Shown: piece after piece, positions 34,738 through 43,805 of the stretch
How positions within the stretch are numbered: position 1 is the first letter of the stretch
Layout: each line of letters starts with the position of its first letter
Assembly (NCBI GenBank): GCA_005883575.1
Contig: VBFH01000027.1
Coordinates: forward strand, 1-64,000
DNA from: Chloroflexota bacterium
GTDB taxonomy: Bacteria > Chloroflexota > Dormibacteria > Dormibacterales > Dormibacteraceae
Direction of reading: 5' to 3'
DNA length: 64,000 nucleotides
Notes under the pieces: model-generated
Databases searched by the model: none
Seen by the model: only the letters and a program-made list of their open reading frames with translations
Told to the model about the DNA's origin: nothing
Program-made: the position numbers and the translations under genes

Positions 34738-35730
34738 ATGCATCTGATGCCGGAGATGCGGATGATCGAGGCGGTGCGCGCCGCCATCACCGAAGAGATG
34801 GAGCGCGACGACCGCGTCCTGGTGCTGGGCGAGGACGTGGGCCGCAAGGGGGGCGTTTTCGGCGCCACCGATGGGCTTTACGCGCGCTTTGGCGAGTCGC
34901 GCGTGCTCGACACGCCCCTGGCCGAGTCCGCCATCGTCGGCGTGGCCATCGGCGCAGCGCTGAACGGGCTCATCCCCATCGCCGAGATCCAGTTCGCGGA
35001 CTTCATCCACCCGGCTTTCGACCAGATCGTCAGCGAGGCCGCACGGACCAGGTACCGATCCAATGGCGACTGGTCGGTGCCGATCGTGATCCGCGCCCCC
35101 TTCGGCGGCGGTGTCCACGGCGGCCTCTATCACTCGCAGTCGATCGAGGCGTTCTACACGCACGTGCCGGGCGTCAAGGTGGTCGTGCCGAGCATGCCGG
35201 CCGACGCGCATGGACTGCTCAAGTCCGCGGTTCGCGACCCCGACCCGGTCCTTTTCCTCGAGCACAAAAAGGTCTACCGACTCGTCACTGAAGAGGTGCC
35301 CGACGGCGATCACCTCGTCGACATCGGGCCTGCCGTCGTGCGCAGGTCGGGGACCAACATGAGCTGTTTCGCCTGGGGCCTGATGACTCACTTCTGTGTG
35401 GAGGCGGCGCTGCAGCTGGATGCTGAAGGCGTGAGCGTGGAGGTCGTCGACCTCCGGACCCTCGCGCCGCTAGATCGAGAGACCATCCTCGGGTCGGTGC
35501 GCAAAACGGGAAAGGCGATGGTCGTACACGAAGACAATCTGACAGGCGGTTTTGGAGCGGAGGTCTCGGCCATCATCTCGGAGCACGCGTTCGAGGACCT
35601 GGACGGGCCTGTGGTCCGTGTCGCCGCACCGGACATCCCGGCGATGCCCTTCAATGGGCCGCAGGAGGAGTTCTTCATGCCCAGCCCGCAGAAGATCGCG
35701 GACGCGATGAGGAAGCTTGCAGCCTACTAG
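34738..35730 (+). CDS. Alpha-ketoacid dehydrogenase E1 component, beta subunit, 330 aa
   Basis: The thiamine diphosphate-dependent E1-beta subunit of pyruvate or branched-chain ketoacid dehydrogenase. It has RMIEAVRAAITEEMERDDRV, LGEDVGRKGGVFGAT, LDTPLAESAIVGVAIGAAL, IQFADFIHPAFDQIVSEAA and VVVPSMPADAHGLL. The ATG at 34738 lacks a strong ribosome site, and one at 34747 is nearly as good. The alpha subunit and E2 are not adjacent, which is unusual; the flanking genes are whiA (opposite strand) and an M24 protein. Confidence 0.93.
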   Translation: MHLMPEMRMIEAVRAAITEEMERDDRVLVLGEDVGRKGGVFGATDGLYARFGESRVLDTPLAESAIVGVAIGAALNGLIPIAEIQFADFIHPAFDQIVSEAARTRYRSNGDWSVPIVIRAPFGGGVHGGLYHSQSIEAFYTHVPGVKVVVPSMPADAHGLLKSAVRDPDPVLFLEHKKVYRLVTEEVPDGDHLVDIGPAVVRRSGTNMSCFAWGLMTHFCVEAALQLDAEGVSVEVVDLRTLAPLDRETILGSVRKTGKAMVVHEDNLTGGFGAEVSAIISEHAFEDLDGPVVRVAAPDIPAMPFNGPQEEFFMPSPQKIADAMRKLAAY

Positions 35731-35761
35731 GCGGCGAACACGAAAAGCGCCCCAACTCACC

Positions 35762-36943
35762 GTGTTTCCGCAGATCTCGGCTGCCGAGTACCAGGCGCGC
35801 CGGGAGAGCGTGACCGCGGGCATGCAGGCTGCAGGCCTCGACGCGCTGTGCATCTTCTACCCAGCCCGTGTCGCCTATCTGACCGGCTTCCACCACATCC
35901 CGACCGAGCGCCCCATCGGGCTGGTCATCGGTTCGAGCGGCCAGTCATCGATGGTCGTCCCTGCGGTGGAGAAGGAGCACGCCGAGTCGGCGACGACGGT
36001 CGACCAGGTCCGGGTGTACTTCGAGTACCCAGGGGCCGAGCATCCGATGGAGACGGTGGCCGAGGTGCTCGCAGAGATGAGTGCCCGCCCGCATCGCACG
36101 GGCGCAGACCATGACGGCTACGTGCCTTACTGGGGCTACCGCGGGCCGCGGCTCAGCGAGCTGACCGGCGCTGATCCCATCGACTCCGAGCTGATCGTCG
36201 AGTCGCTGCGCCGCGTGAAGTCGAAAGCCGAGCTCGAATGCATCCAGCTGAGCTGCGACTGGGCCGTCCGTGGTCACCGCCGCATGCAGGCCGCGATACA
36301 GGTGGGCAAGACCGAGATGGAGTGCTACACGCCCCCGGCCACCGAGACCCTTTTCGAGATGGTGCGCGAGATGCCCGGCTGGCGGCCTCGCGGCAACGAC
36401 GACAGCGGCTTCATCGCCATGTTTGTCGCGGGCAGGTCGACCGCCATGCCGCATGGATTCGTGAAGGGCCACGGCATCCAGGCCGGTGACGTGCTGGTCA
36501 GCGGAGCCGGCGCGAACATCGACGGCTACCGCAGCGAGCTGGAGCGGACGATGATCGTCGGCCCGCCGACGCCCGAGCAGGAACGCGCCTTTGCCGCGAT
36601 GCTCGCGCTGCAGACGCGCGCGATCGAGGTCATGGCGCCCGGCGTCCCCGCGGGCGAGGTCGAGCTGGCGACCGTGCGCCTGGCCGAGGAGCTGCGCGTG
36701 GCGGACAACCTCCGGCATCACGTCGGCCACTCCATCGGGCTCGAAGGCCATGAGGCGCCGTTCCTGGATCGCGGCGACGAGGCGGTCCTCGAGCCCGGGA
36801 TGGTCTTCACGGTCGAGCCCGGGGTGTACATCAAAGAGCTGGGTGGGTTCCGCCACTCCGACACAGTGGTGATCACGGAAGACGGACGGCGGGTGATGAC
36901 CGACTACCCGCGCGAGCTGAAAGACCTGATCGTCACCGGCTAG
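35762..36943 (+). CDS. M24 (Xaa-Pro peptidase/creatinase) family protein with altered metal ligands, 393 aa
   Basis: A two-domain pita-bread fold protein: a creatinase-like N-terminal domain (about 1-160) and an M24 domain. In metallopeptidases the ligands are Asp, Asp, His, Glu and Glu. Here the first two positions read SGAG and RSELERT (Ser and Glu instead of Asp), while His in HVGHSIGLEGHE and Glu in TVEPGVYI and VITEDG remain. It may therefore work like creatinase or ectoine hydrolase, without two metals. The GTG at 35762 gives a standard start; a TTG at 35717 overlapping the E1-beta stop is an alternative. Confidence 0.82.
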   Translation: MFPQISAAEYQARRESVTAGMQAAGLDALCIFYPARVAYLTGFHHIPTERPIGLVIGSSGQSSMVVPAVEKEHAESATTVDQVRVYFEYPGAEHPMETVAEVLAEMSARPHRTGADHDGYVPYWGYRGPRLSELTGADPIDSELIVESLRRVKSKAELECIQLSCDWAVRGHRRMQAAIQVGKTEMECYTPPATETLFEMVREMPGWRPRGNDDSGFIAMFVAGRSTAMPHGFVKGHGIQAGDVLVSGAGANIDGYRSELERTMIVGPPTPEQERAFAAMLALQTRAIEVMAPGVPAGEVELATVRLAEELRVADNLRHHVGHSIGLEGHEAPFLDRGDEAVLEPGMVFTVEPGVYIKELGGFRHSDTVVITEDGRRVMTDYPRELKDLIVTG

Positions 36944-36975
36944 CGCGTTTCGCTGATGGATTAACCTCGGCTCCG

Positions 36976-38823
36976 ATGGGCTTTGACCACGTCGCCAGGC
37001 GCGGCAGCCGCCCCGGCGATCTGCGAGTGGTCGTTCGCCGCCCAGCCAAGCTACCGCGGACCCTCGGAGCTTCCGCCCTCTTCGCGGCGTGTTACGGCAA
37101 CGTCGGCTCGAGCATCTATTACGCGCTCGGGGTCACCGCGGCCTTCGCGCTGGGCCTGACTCCGGTTGCCTTGATCCTCGCGGGATTCATCTTTGTCACG
37201 ACCGCTTTGAACTACGCGGAAGGGACGGCGGCGCTCCCCCACGCAGGCGGCAGCTCGAGCTTTGCGCGCCGGGCCTTCAATCCCCAGGTCGGCTACATCG
37301 TCGGCTGGGTGCAGCTCCTGAACTACACCGCGACGGTGTCTATCTCCGCCTATTTCGCAACGAGCTACCTCGGCTTTCTCGGAAAGTACGTCCCCCTTCT
37401 GGATCCGCTGCGCAGCAACCAGACCACGCATGTCGTGGCGACGGTCGTCCTGATTGCGCTCCTTGTTGCGGTCAACGTCATCGGCATCCAGGAATCCAGC
37501 GTTCTCAACCTCGTGCTCGCGTTCACCGACTTGATCACACAGTTCGTGCTGGTCATCCTCGGCCTGATATTGCTGCTCGAGATCGACAAGGTCATCCACA
37601 GCATCCACCTCGGCGTGGCGCCGACGTGGGGTAATTTCCTCGCCAGCATCTCGATCGCCATGGTGACCTACACCGGGATAGAGACCATCTCCAACCTCTC
37701 GGAGGAGGCCAAGGATCCAGGCCGCAATGTGCCCAAGGCGACCTGGTGGGTGATCATCGCGGTCTTGTTCGTCTCCGCCTTCCTGCCGACGATCGGCGTG
37801 AGCGTGTTTCCGGTTGAGCTTCACAACGGCGTCTACACGACGCCGCTCGCTACCACGTGGAAAGCAGATCCGGTGGCCGGCATCGTGACCGGCTTCCATG
37901 AGCCGTTGCGAATCTGGGCACAAGCATGGGTCGGCATCCTGGCCTTCACGATCCTGGTGATCGCGACCAACGCGGGGCTGATCGGCATCTCACGCCTCAG
38001 CTACTCGATGGCCGGAGTGGATCTATTGCCTCATCGGCTCGCTCGACTGCACCCCAAGTTCAAGACCCCGTACGTGTCGATCATCGTGTTTGGCATCGCT
38101 GCCAGTCTTCTCGTCCTGCCCGGAATCGTTGCAGGTGGCAAGGAGATCGACCTCATGAGTGCCGTCTACTCGCTGGCGGCGACCTTCGCGTTCTGTTCCG
38201 CTCACCTGTCGGTGATGAGGCTGCGATTCATCGAGCCCGCGCTGCACCGGCCTTACCGGATGCCGTGGAACATCAAGTTCGGCCGGGACAGCATCCCCGT
38301 CCTTTCTATTGTGGGTGCGCTTTTCATCGGCACCGTGTTCACCCAGCTCGTGTTCCAGAACATCTCCAACTCAACACTCATCTTCATGGGCTGGCTCGTC
38401 CTCGGCGTGCTCACCTTTGTCGCCTACCGGCGCTACCGCAAGGAGCCGCTCTGGGAGCCCCTCGAGGTACCTCCGCCGCATGCACGTGAGATCGAGCACG
38501 TGCCTTTCGAAAGCCAGCCACGGAGCGCCCGCTACCGGATGGGCCGACGCGAGCGCATCACGGCCCACGCCGCGCGGGCGACCCACGTCCACGAGCGCCA
38601 CCGGCCGGGCTGGCAGCTGGAGCTCGAGCTGTTCTTTGCGCGTCACGGCGCGATCCGCGGAGTGCTGATCGTGCTCGTGTTTGCCGCGGTTAGCGGCCTG
38701 GCGGTCTTCGTCGACCTCTCCGTGTACGACCCCTTCGGGCCCGGCCTCGGCTGGTCGCCGGGTCTGGTCATCGTGGCCTTTCTGGCGGCCTACGTTCTCA
38801 ACAGGAGCCACGCGGAGCAGTAG
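36976..38823 (+). CDS. APC family amino acid permease with C-terminal extension, 615 aa
   Basis: An amino acid/polyamine/organocation transporter with about 12 predicted membrane helices. The helix 1 region ASALFAACYGNVGSSIYYALGV has the unwound GxxG-type substrate site, and AEGTAALPHAGGSSSFARRAF and TYTGIETISNLSEEAKDPGRNVP are typical family loops. About 140 residues after the core carry a basic, Arg/His-rich linker. Two further hydrophobic segments follow (GVLIVLVFAAVSGLAVFVDL and LVIVAFLAAYVLN). The substrate is unknown. It starts at an ATG 32 bp after the M24 gene and probably shares its transcript. Confidence 0.88.
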   Translation: MGFDHVARRGSRPGDLRVVVRRPAKLPRTLGASALFAACYGNVGSSIYYALGVTAAFALGLTPVALILAGFIFVTTALNYAEGTAALPHAGGSSSFARRAFNPQVGYIVGWVQLLNYTATVSISAYFATSYLGFLGKYVPLLDPLRSNQTTHVVATVVLIALLVAVNVIGIQESSVLNLVLAFTDLITQFVLVILGLILLLEIDKVIHSIHLGVAPTWGNFLASISIAMVTYTGIETISNLSEEAKDPGRNVPKATWWVIIAVLFVSAFLPTIGVSVFPVELHNGVYTTPLATTWKADPVAGIVTGFHEPLRIWAQAWVGILAFTILVIATNAGLIGISRLSYSMAGVDLLPHRLARLHPKFKTPYVSIIVFGIAASLLVLPGIVAGGKEIDLMSAVYSLAATFAFCSAHLSVMRLRFIEPALHRPYRMPWNIKFGRDSIPVLSIVGALFIGTVFTQLVFQNISNSTLIFMGWLVLGVLTFVAYRRYRKEPLWEPLEVPPPHAREIEHVPFESQPRSARYRMGRRERITAHAARATHVHERHRPGWQLELELFFARHGAIRGVLIVLVFAAVSGLAVFVDLSVYDPFGPGLGWSPGLVIVAFLAAYVLNRSHAEQ

Positions 38824-39831
38824 CTACTGCTCGTTCACGACCCAGCGCACGTGCGTCCCGTGTGCGTGGCATGTTCCCAGCAGCTCGCCGTCGAGACGGA
38901 TCTCGAACGTGTCCGCCGGCTCCATGCGGAGATAGAAGACACGCGCTTCTTCTATCGCGGTCGCGATGCGCTGCCGGCTTGACTCGTCGACGTACTGCAT
39001 GAACACCGAGTGGAAGACGACGGTCGCCACGCCACGGCGGGGCCGAGCGAGCTCGCGCTCGAGGAAACTTGCCGCGTCGATCTCCTCCACCTCCAGTGGA
39101 TCATCGCGAGCGATCTCGAGCGCGCCGTCGAGCTGGGCCATGCGCCCGAGCTGGTCAGCCCAGATCAGCGAACGAAGCGTGAGCGCGCCATCCTCCGAGT
39201 TTGGGTCGATCGGATGCAGGTCGCATCCTTTGCGCTCGATCACCTCCGCGGGCCGGTTCATGGGCGGAGGGATGTCATAGGAGTGCGTGAAGCGCACTCG
39301 CGAAGACGGATCACCCCACGATCCCTCCGCGGACTCGTAGCGGTATCTGTCCCACCTCAGATTCAGCCCGGCGCTGGCGCCGATCTCCAGGATGCGAAGC
39401 GGAAGACCGGTTCGGTGCGCGACCTCGAGGAAACCGCCGAGCAGCGCCGCGCTGCGGCCGACTTCATTCGTCTGGCAGCCGCCGGCGAGAAGATCGCGGA
39501 TCCTGGAGGGGTAATCGATGAGGGCCTGGCGGAACAGCCGCCAGGCGGCGGCGTCGTCGCCGTCGCCGCCGGTGGATGGGTAGTGTCGCGCCAGATCGGG
39601 CAATGTGTCGTCGAGCACCAGACGGTGCACGGAGCCCATCAGCCGCAGTGCCAGAGCGGCTGAGCCGGGTTCCTCGCCAAAACCTTCGATGATGGTCGCC
39701 ACGGGGCCCCCGGACTCGAGGTCGTCGGCCGCGGATTCGAGCAGCGACGCGTAAAGGGGTGACTCGAGCGCGGCGCACCAGGCGGCCTGCAGTCTGAGAC
39801 CCCGCGCCAGACCGTTAGTTGTTTCCGGCAA
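38824..39831 (-). CDS. DUF2332 family protein, 335 aa
   Basis: It matches the DUF2332 family of uncharacterised bacterial proteins, with LEIGASAGLNLRWDRYRY (a Gly-rich loop like the SAM-binding motif of methyltransferases) and TVVFHSVFMQYVD. The end reads FEIRLDGELLGTCHAHGTHVRW. A methyltransferase-like fold is plausible but unproven. No ATG or GTG fits the N-terminus; TTG codons at 39831 and 39837 overlap the epimerase stop, and I use 39831. The frame continues upstream inside the epimerase gene. Confidence 0.78.
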   Translation of the reverse strand: MPETTNGLARGLRLQAAWCAALESPLYASLLESAADDLESGGPVATIIEGFGEEPGSAALALRLMGSVHRLVLDDTLPDLARHYPSTGGDGDDAAAWRLFRQALIDYPSRIRDLLAGGCQTNEVGRSAALLGGFLEVAHRTGLPLRILEIGASAGLNLRWDRYRYESAEGSWGDPSSRVRFTHSYDIPPPMNRPAEVIERKGCDLHPIDPNSEDGALTLRSLIWADQLGRMAQLDGALEIARDDPLEVEEIDAASFLERELARPRRGVATVVFHSVFMQYVDESSRQRIATAIEEARVFYLRMEPADTFEIRLDGELLGTCHAHGTHVRWVVNEQ

Positions 39832-40756
39832 GCGCAAGCTCCACGTCGCGGTTCGCGTATCCCGGGTGTGACGGTTTGGCGACCCGATACCACGCCAGTG
39901 TTTCCGCCAGCGCGTCTTCCAGCGCCGAGGGTTCAAAGCCCAGGTCGCGCCTGGCGCGCTCGATGACATAGCCGGCCCCGCGCCGCGGATCGGGTCCGTA
40001 GGGGCTGGCGCCGTCCGGCAGCTCGGCGAACGGGATCGGATGCAGCCGGGCCGGCACGCCGAGCGCGCGCGCGATGCCCTCGATCAGGTCACGCAGGCTT
40101 ACGCCTTCGAAAGACGTGTTGTACGCGTTGCGGGCTGTGTCCTTGCGCGGGTCGCAGGCCAAAGCGCACGCGAATCCGATGTCTTTCACCCACGCGACGC
40201 CTGCCTGCCATTCGTACGTTTCGGCCGGAACAAGGACCGGGCCACCGTCGGCGACGCGCTGGATGTAGGCCGCGATCCTGAGGGTGTGGTCGGCCGGGCC
40301 GAAGACGGCGGGCGGCCGGATGACAGTCCAAGGGAAGTTGGCGAGTCGCGAGAGCTTGGTCTCGCACCATCGCTTGCCTTCGCGATAGTCGAGGGACCCA
40401 GGGGGCTCGCCGCTGAGGGGAACGAAATCCTCCTCGCGCGCCGGCTTTCCGTGCAGGTCCGGGTATACGCCCGTCGAAACGAAGACGTAGCGCTGGCCTT
40501 CGAAGTGCCGGGCAACCATCTCCACCTCGTCCGGCTGGTAGCAAGCCAGGTCGAGCAGCACGTCGGGTTGCGTCTGCGCCAGTGCGCGCTCCAGCTGCGC
40601 TTCATCCGTGCGGTCGAAGGCGACATAGCTCGTGAAGGTGCCGTACGGTCGGTCCTTGCGGCCGGCCGCGATCGTCTCCACTCCGCGACGCATCAGCTCC
40701 TTGCAGGCGGCGACCCCGATGAAACCCGCTCCGCCCACGACAAGCGCTCGTGTCAA
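39815..40756 (-). CDS. NAD-dependent epimerase/dehydratase family protein (extended SDR), 313 aa
   Basis: The N-terminal ALVVGGAGFIGVAA binds NAD(P). A region with SLDYREGKRWCE holds the catalytic Tyr and Lys four residues apart (YREGK). WTVIRPPAVFGPADHTLRIA and a substrate-binding C-terminal half follow, as in isoflavone reductase-like or sugar nucleotide epimerases. The substrate is unknown. The TTG at 40756 overlaps the RapZ-like gene stop as TTGA. Confidence 0.85.
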   Translation of the reverse strand: MTRALVVGGAGFIGVAACKELMRRGVETIAAGRKDRPYGTFTSYVAFDRTDEAQLERALAQTQPDVLLDLACYQPDEVEMVARHFEGQRYVFVSTGVYPDLHGKPAREEDFVPLSGEPPGSLDYREGKRWCETKLSRLANFPWTVIRPPAVFGPADHTLRIAAYIQRVADGGPVLVPAETYEWQAGVAWVKDIGFACALACDPRKDTARNAYNTSFEGVSLRDLIEGIARALGVPARLHPIPFAELPDGASPYGPDPRRGAGYVIERARRDLGFEPSALEDALAETLAWYRVAKPSHPGYANRDVELALAGNN

Positions 40757-41430
40757 TCGATGTCGCGGGTGACGAAGTCGACGTCGGCGCCTTGCGTTTC
40801 GCGCAGCCGGCGCGCGAGCTCGGCCGCCAGGACGACGGATCTGTGGCGGCCCCCGGTGCAGCCGAACGCCACCACGACATGCATCATTCGCTTTTGCTGA
40901 TATAGCGGCAGGAGATCGACGACGATCCTCTCCACGTCCTCGAGCAGGCGGCCGGCTGCCGGCTGCTTCATCACGTACTCGGCGACCGAGGAGTCGCGAC
41001 CCGAAAGGTCGCGCAGCTCAGGCACCCAGTACGGGTTGTCCAGAAATCTGGCGTCGAAGACGAGCGCGGCGTCCGCGGGCGCGCCGTTCTTGTAGCCAAA
41101 GGCAAGGCAGGTGATCAGCGGCCGGTCGCGGCTTCGCAGGTACTGAGCAAGCTCTTTGCGCCGCCGCTCGGTTTCGATCCTGTGGTGCGCGCGCTGGAAT
41201 GTGCCCCCATCGTGGCCATCGTCGTCGCCGTCGTGTATCAGCCAGTAGTTGATCCCGCGACGGTCGGCCTCGCGTAGAAGCTCCGCGCCTCCGTCGCTGA
41301 CGCCGAGCACGAGGTCCCCCTCGCGCGCCCCGTCCAGCTCATGGATGCGGGTGAAGCCGGCCGCCTCGAACGCTGCCACCGCGCTTTCCATGTGCTCCGG
41401 ATTGGAAGCGCCGACGATGACGAGAGTCAT
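40753..41430 (-). CDS. RapZ-like protein lacking the Walker A motif, 225 aa
   Basis: The C-terminal half (LITCLAFGYKNGAPADAALV, FDARFLDNPYWVPELRDLSG, GCTGGRHRSVVLAAELA) is a clear RapZ/YvcJ C-terminal domain, the part that binds RNA in Escherichia coli. The N-terminal kinase-like domain normally carries GxSGAGKS; here the same position reads VGASNPEHMESAV, so ATP binding is unlikely. At 225 residues it is about 60 shorter than usual. It follows uvrC with a 1-base stop/start overlap (TGATG), the conserved uvrC-rapZ order, but yvcK and whiA are not next to it. Confidence 0.85.
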   Translation of the reverse strand: MTLVIVGASNPEHMESAVAAFEAAGFTRIHELDGAREGDLVLGVSDGGAELLREADRRGINYWLIHDGDDDGHDGGTFQRAHHRIETERRRKELAQYLRSRDRPLITCLAFGYKNGAPADAALVFDARFLDNPYWVPELRDLSGRDSSVAEYVMKQPAAGRLLEDVERIVVDLLPLYQQKRMMHVVVAFGCTGGRHRSVVLAAELARRLRETQGADVDFVTRDID

Positions 41431-43280
41431 CAGAGGGTTTCCTTCAGCCGGGTCGCCAGGCGTTCTGGAATCCCGAGCTTGACGATCTCGTCGACCGGCG
41501 CCTCGCGGATCGCCTGCACCGAACCGAAGTGTCGCAGGAGCGCTCGCTTGCGCGCGGGCCCGATTCCCTCCACCGAGTCGAGGGGCGACGTCAGCGCCTT
41601 GCGCGAACGCACCTTGCGGTGATGGGTGATGGCGAAGCGGTGCGCCTCATCGCGGATGCGCTGGACCAGGAACATGCCAGGAGAGTTGTGCTCCTGCACG
41701 ATCGGCTCCGCCCGCCCCGGAGCAAAGATCTCCTCGCGCTCCTTCGCCAGCGCGAAGGTCGGGATGTCCGCGTACCCCGCCGACTCCATCACCTCCAGCG
41801 CGGCGCTCAGCTGGCCACGCCCGCCGTCGATCAGGATCAGGTCGGGTCTGCTGGTGAAGGAACGATCGCCGACGATGTCGGCTTCCTCACGCCGCTGCGC
41901 GGACTCAAGCCTCTCCAGCCGCCGCCGCAGCACCTCCTGGAGCATGGCGAAGTCATTCGGACCCGGCGTGAACTTGATCCGGAAGTGGCGGTAGTGATCG
42001 TTGCGCGGCCGGCCGTCTTCGAACACGACCATCGAGCCCACCGCCGAATCGCCCTGGATGTTCGAGATGTCGTAGCACTCGATGCGCTTGGGCGTGCTCT
42101 CGAGGTCGAGCGCCTCGGCGAGCGCAGCGAGCATCGGCTCGGTTCGGCTGCGGTCGTAATCCGCCTGGATGCGGAGCTGCTCCAGCTCCTGCTTCGCCGT
42201 CTCCGCGAGCTGCGTGACCAGCGCGCGCTTGCGCCCGCGCCGCGGAACCTCGATGGTCACCGGACGGGCGCGCTTGTCGCTCAGCCAGCCTGTGATCAGC
42301 TCCGGCTCATCAACAGGTCCGGGCAGGATGACCGACCTCGGGACGTGGGTCGCGCTCGAGTAGTACTGAAGCATGAAGCCGCGGAGAAGCTCGGGCTCGC
42401 TGACGTCCCCGGCGCCGTCGAGGGCGTGGCCGTCATGCCCCACCATCTTGCCCTGCCGGATGTACGCGACTTCGACGTACACGTCGTTGCCGCTGCGCGC
42501 GTAGGCGACGATGTCCTGATCGTCGCGCCCCCGCGTTAGCACCTTCTGCCGATCCGCGATGCGCTCGATCGAGTGCAGCTGGTCGCGATAGCGCGCCGCG
42601 TTCTCGAAGTCGAGACGGCCGGCCGCCGACTCCATGCGCTCGTGGAGCTCTTGGACGAGGATGTCCGAGCGCCCTTCCATGAAGAGCGCCACCTCGTTGA
42701 TGCGCGCCTTGTAGTCCACGGAGCTGATCCGCCGCTCGCATGGCCCTGGGCATCGCTTGATGTGGAAGTCGAGGCAGACCTTGCCCTGCTTGAAGATCTC
42801 GTCGCTGCAGGTGCGGAACGGGAGCAGCTGCCGAATCGATTTCACAGTGGAACGGAGAGATTGGGCTGAAGTGTAGGGTCCGAAATAGAGGGCCCCGTCA
42901 TTCTGGACCCGGCGTGAGTAGTGGACGCGCGGGAACTCTTCAGTTACCGGCAGCTTCAGGTAGAGGTAGTTCTTGTCGTCCTTGAGGCGGATGTTGAAAC
43001 GAGGCCGGTAATTCTTGATGAGGTTGTTCTCGAGGACAAGCGCCTCGACCTCGTTCGCGGTGGTGACGAACTCGAAGTCCGTCGCCCGCCGGACGAGCTC
43101 CGAGACACGGGCCGTCTCCGCGTAGCCCGGCGTGAAGTACGAGCGCAAGCGGTCGCGCAGGCGCAGCGCCTTGCCGACGTATATCACCTGCGTCTTGCTG
43201 TCGCGGAACAGGTAGACGCCGGGGCTGTCGGGTACGGCCTGGAGCCGTCGCTTGATCGCGTCTTCGAGTGATGCCGCCAT
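41430..43280 (-). CDS. uvrC: Excinuclease ABC subunit C, 616 aa
   Basis: It makes both incisions in nucleotide excision repair. The GIY-YIG domain is at residues 18-60 (GVYLFRD, VIYVGKALRLRDRLRSYF) and the UVR motif binding UvrB at about 200-235 (ESAAGRLDFENAARYRDQL). The UvrC endonuclease domain has IECYDISNIQGDSAVGSMVVF and LILIDGGRGQLSAALEV, with helix-hairpin-helix motifs at the C-terminus (VEGIGPARKRALLRHFGSV). The start ATG is at 43280. Length is standard. Confidence 0.97.
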   Translation of the reverse strand: MAASLEDAIKRRLQAVPDSPGVYLFRDSKTQVIYVGKALRLRDRLRSYFTPGYAETARVSELVRRATDFEFVTTANEVEALVLENNLIKNYRPRFNIRLKDDKNYLYLKLPVTEEFPRVHYSRRVQNDGALYFGPYTSAQSLRSTVKSIRQLLPFRTCSDEIFKQGKVCLDFHIKRCPGPCERRISSVDYKARINEVALFMEGRSDILVQELHERMESAAGRLDFENAARYRDQLHSIERIADRQKVLTRGRDDQDIVAYARSGNDVYVEVAYIRQGKMVGHDGHALDGAGDVSEPELLRGFMLQYYSSATHVPRSVILPGPVDEPELITGWLSDKRARPVTIEVPRRGRKRALVTQLAETAKQELEQLRIQADYDRSRTEPMLAALAEALDLESTPKRIECYDISNIQGDSAVGSMVVFEDGRPRNDHYRHFRIKFTPGPNDFAMLQEVLRRRLERLESAQRREEADIVGDRSFTSRPDLILIDGGRGQLSAALEVMESAGYADIPTFALAKEREEIFAPGRAEPIVQEHNSPGMFLVQRIRDEAHRFAITHHRKVRSRKALTSPLDSVEGIGPARKRALLRHFGSVQAIREAPVDEIVKLGIPERLATRLKETL

Positions 43281-43316
43281 TCCCTAGCGATTCTAGGAAC
43301 CCATAAACTCGGCGCC

Positions 43317-43403
43317 GTGAGCTCGACTCCGGAAGACGTGCCGCCGCTGCCGCCGCCTCGACACTCACTCCTGCGCCCACCCCGGGCTAGACTCCTCACG
43401 TGA
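43317..43403 (+). CDS. Short upstream ORF duplicating the start of the following gene, 28 aa
   Basis: A GTG at 43317 opens a 28-codon frame whose TGA overlaps the GTG of the next gene as GTGA. Its first 15 bases are identical to the start of that gene (MSSTPEDVPPLPPP versus MSSTPHEVPPPP), so it looks like a copied 5' end. It could couple translation, or be the relic of a tandem paralogue. No evidence for expression is visible. Confidence 0.35.
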   Translation: MSSTPEDVPPLPPPRHSLLRPPRARLLT

Positions 43404-43798
43404 GCTCGACTCCGCACGAGGTTCCACCACCGCCTTCGGGCGGAGGTCCGCCTCAGCTAGCCGGCTCGGCCTATGCGTCGAGTCAGACGAACAACCTCGC
43501 GGTGGTCAGCTTCGTCGCGAGCCTTGCCGCGTTTTTCGCGCATGTCATCCCGGTGATCGGCGGATTCACGGTCGCGGTGGTCGCCATCATCACGGGTTTC
43601 GTCGCGCGGGGCCAGATCAAGCGGACAGGCGAGCAGGGCATATGGATGGCGAACGCCGGCATCATCATCGGCTTCATCCACATCGCACTTGGTCTACTTG
43701 TGCTGTTTTTCGTGATCTTCGTCCTTGGCATCGCGTTGTTCGGCATCTGGGCATCAGTCAGCAGTGGCGGCAGCCCCAGTCCGGTCCCGAGCGGCTAG
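43400..43798 (+). CDS. DUF4190-type membrane protein, 132 aa
   Basis: The Pro/Gly-rich N-terminus of about 30 residues is followed by two membrane helices (LAVVSFVASLAAFFAHVIPVIGG and ALGLLVLFFVIFVLGIALFGI). A conserved middle loop with ARGQIKRTGEQGIWMANAGIIIG is typical of DUF4190 proteins. The function is unknown. The GTG at 43400 has no strong ribosome site but overlaps a short upstream ORF. The gene is convergent with the fatty acyl-CoA reductase gene. Confidence 0.8.
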   Translation: MSSTPHEVPPPPSGGGPPQLAGSAYASSQTNNLAVVSFVASLAAFFAHVIPVIGGFTVAVVAIITGFVARGQIKRTGEQGIWMANAGIIIGFIHIALGLLVLFFVIFVLGIALFGIWASVSSGGSPSPVPSG

Positions 43799-43805
43799 AA
43801 GCACG

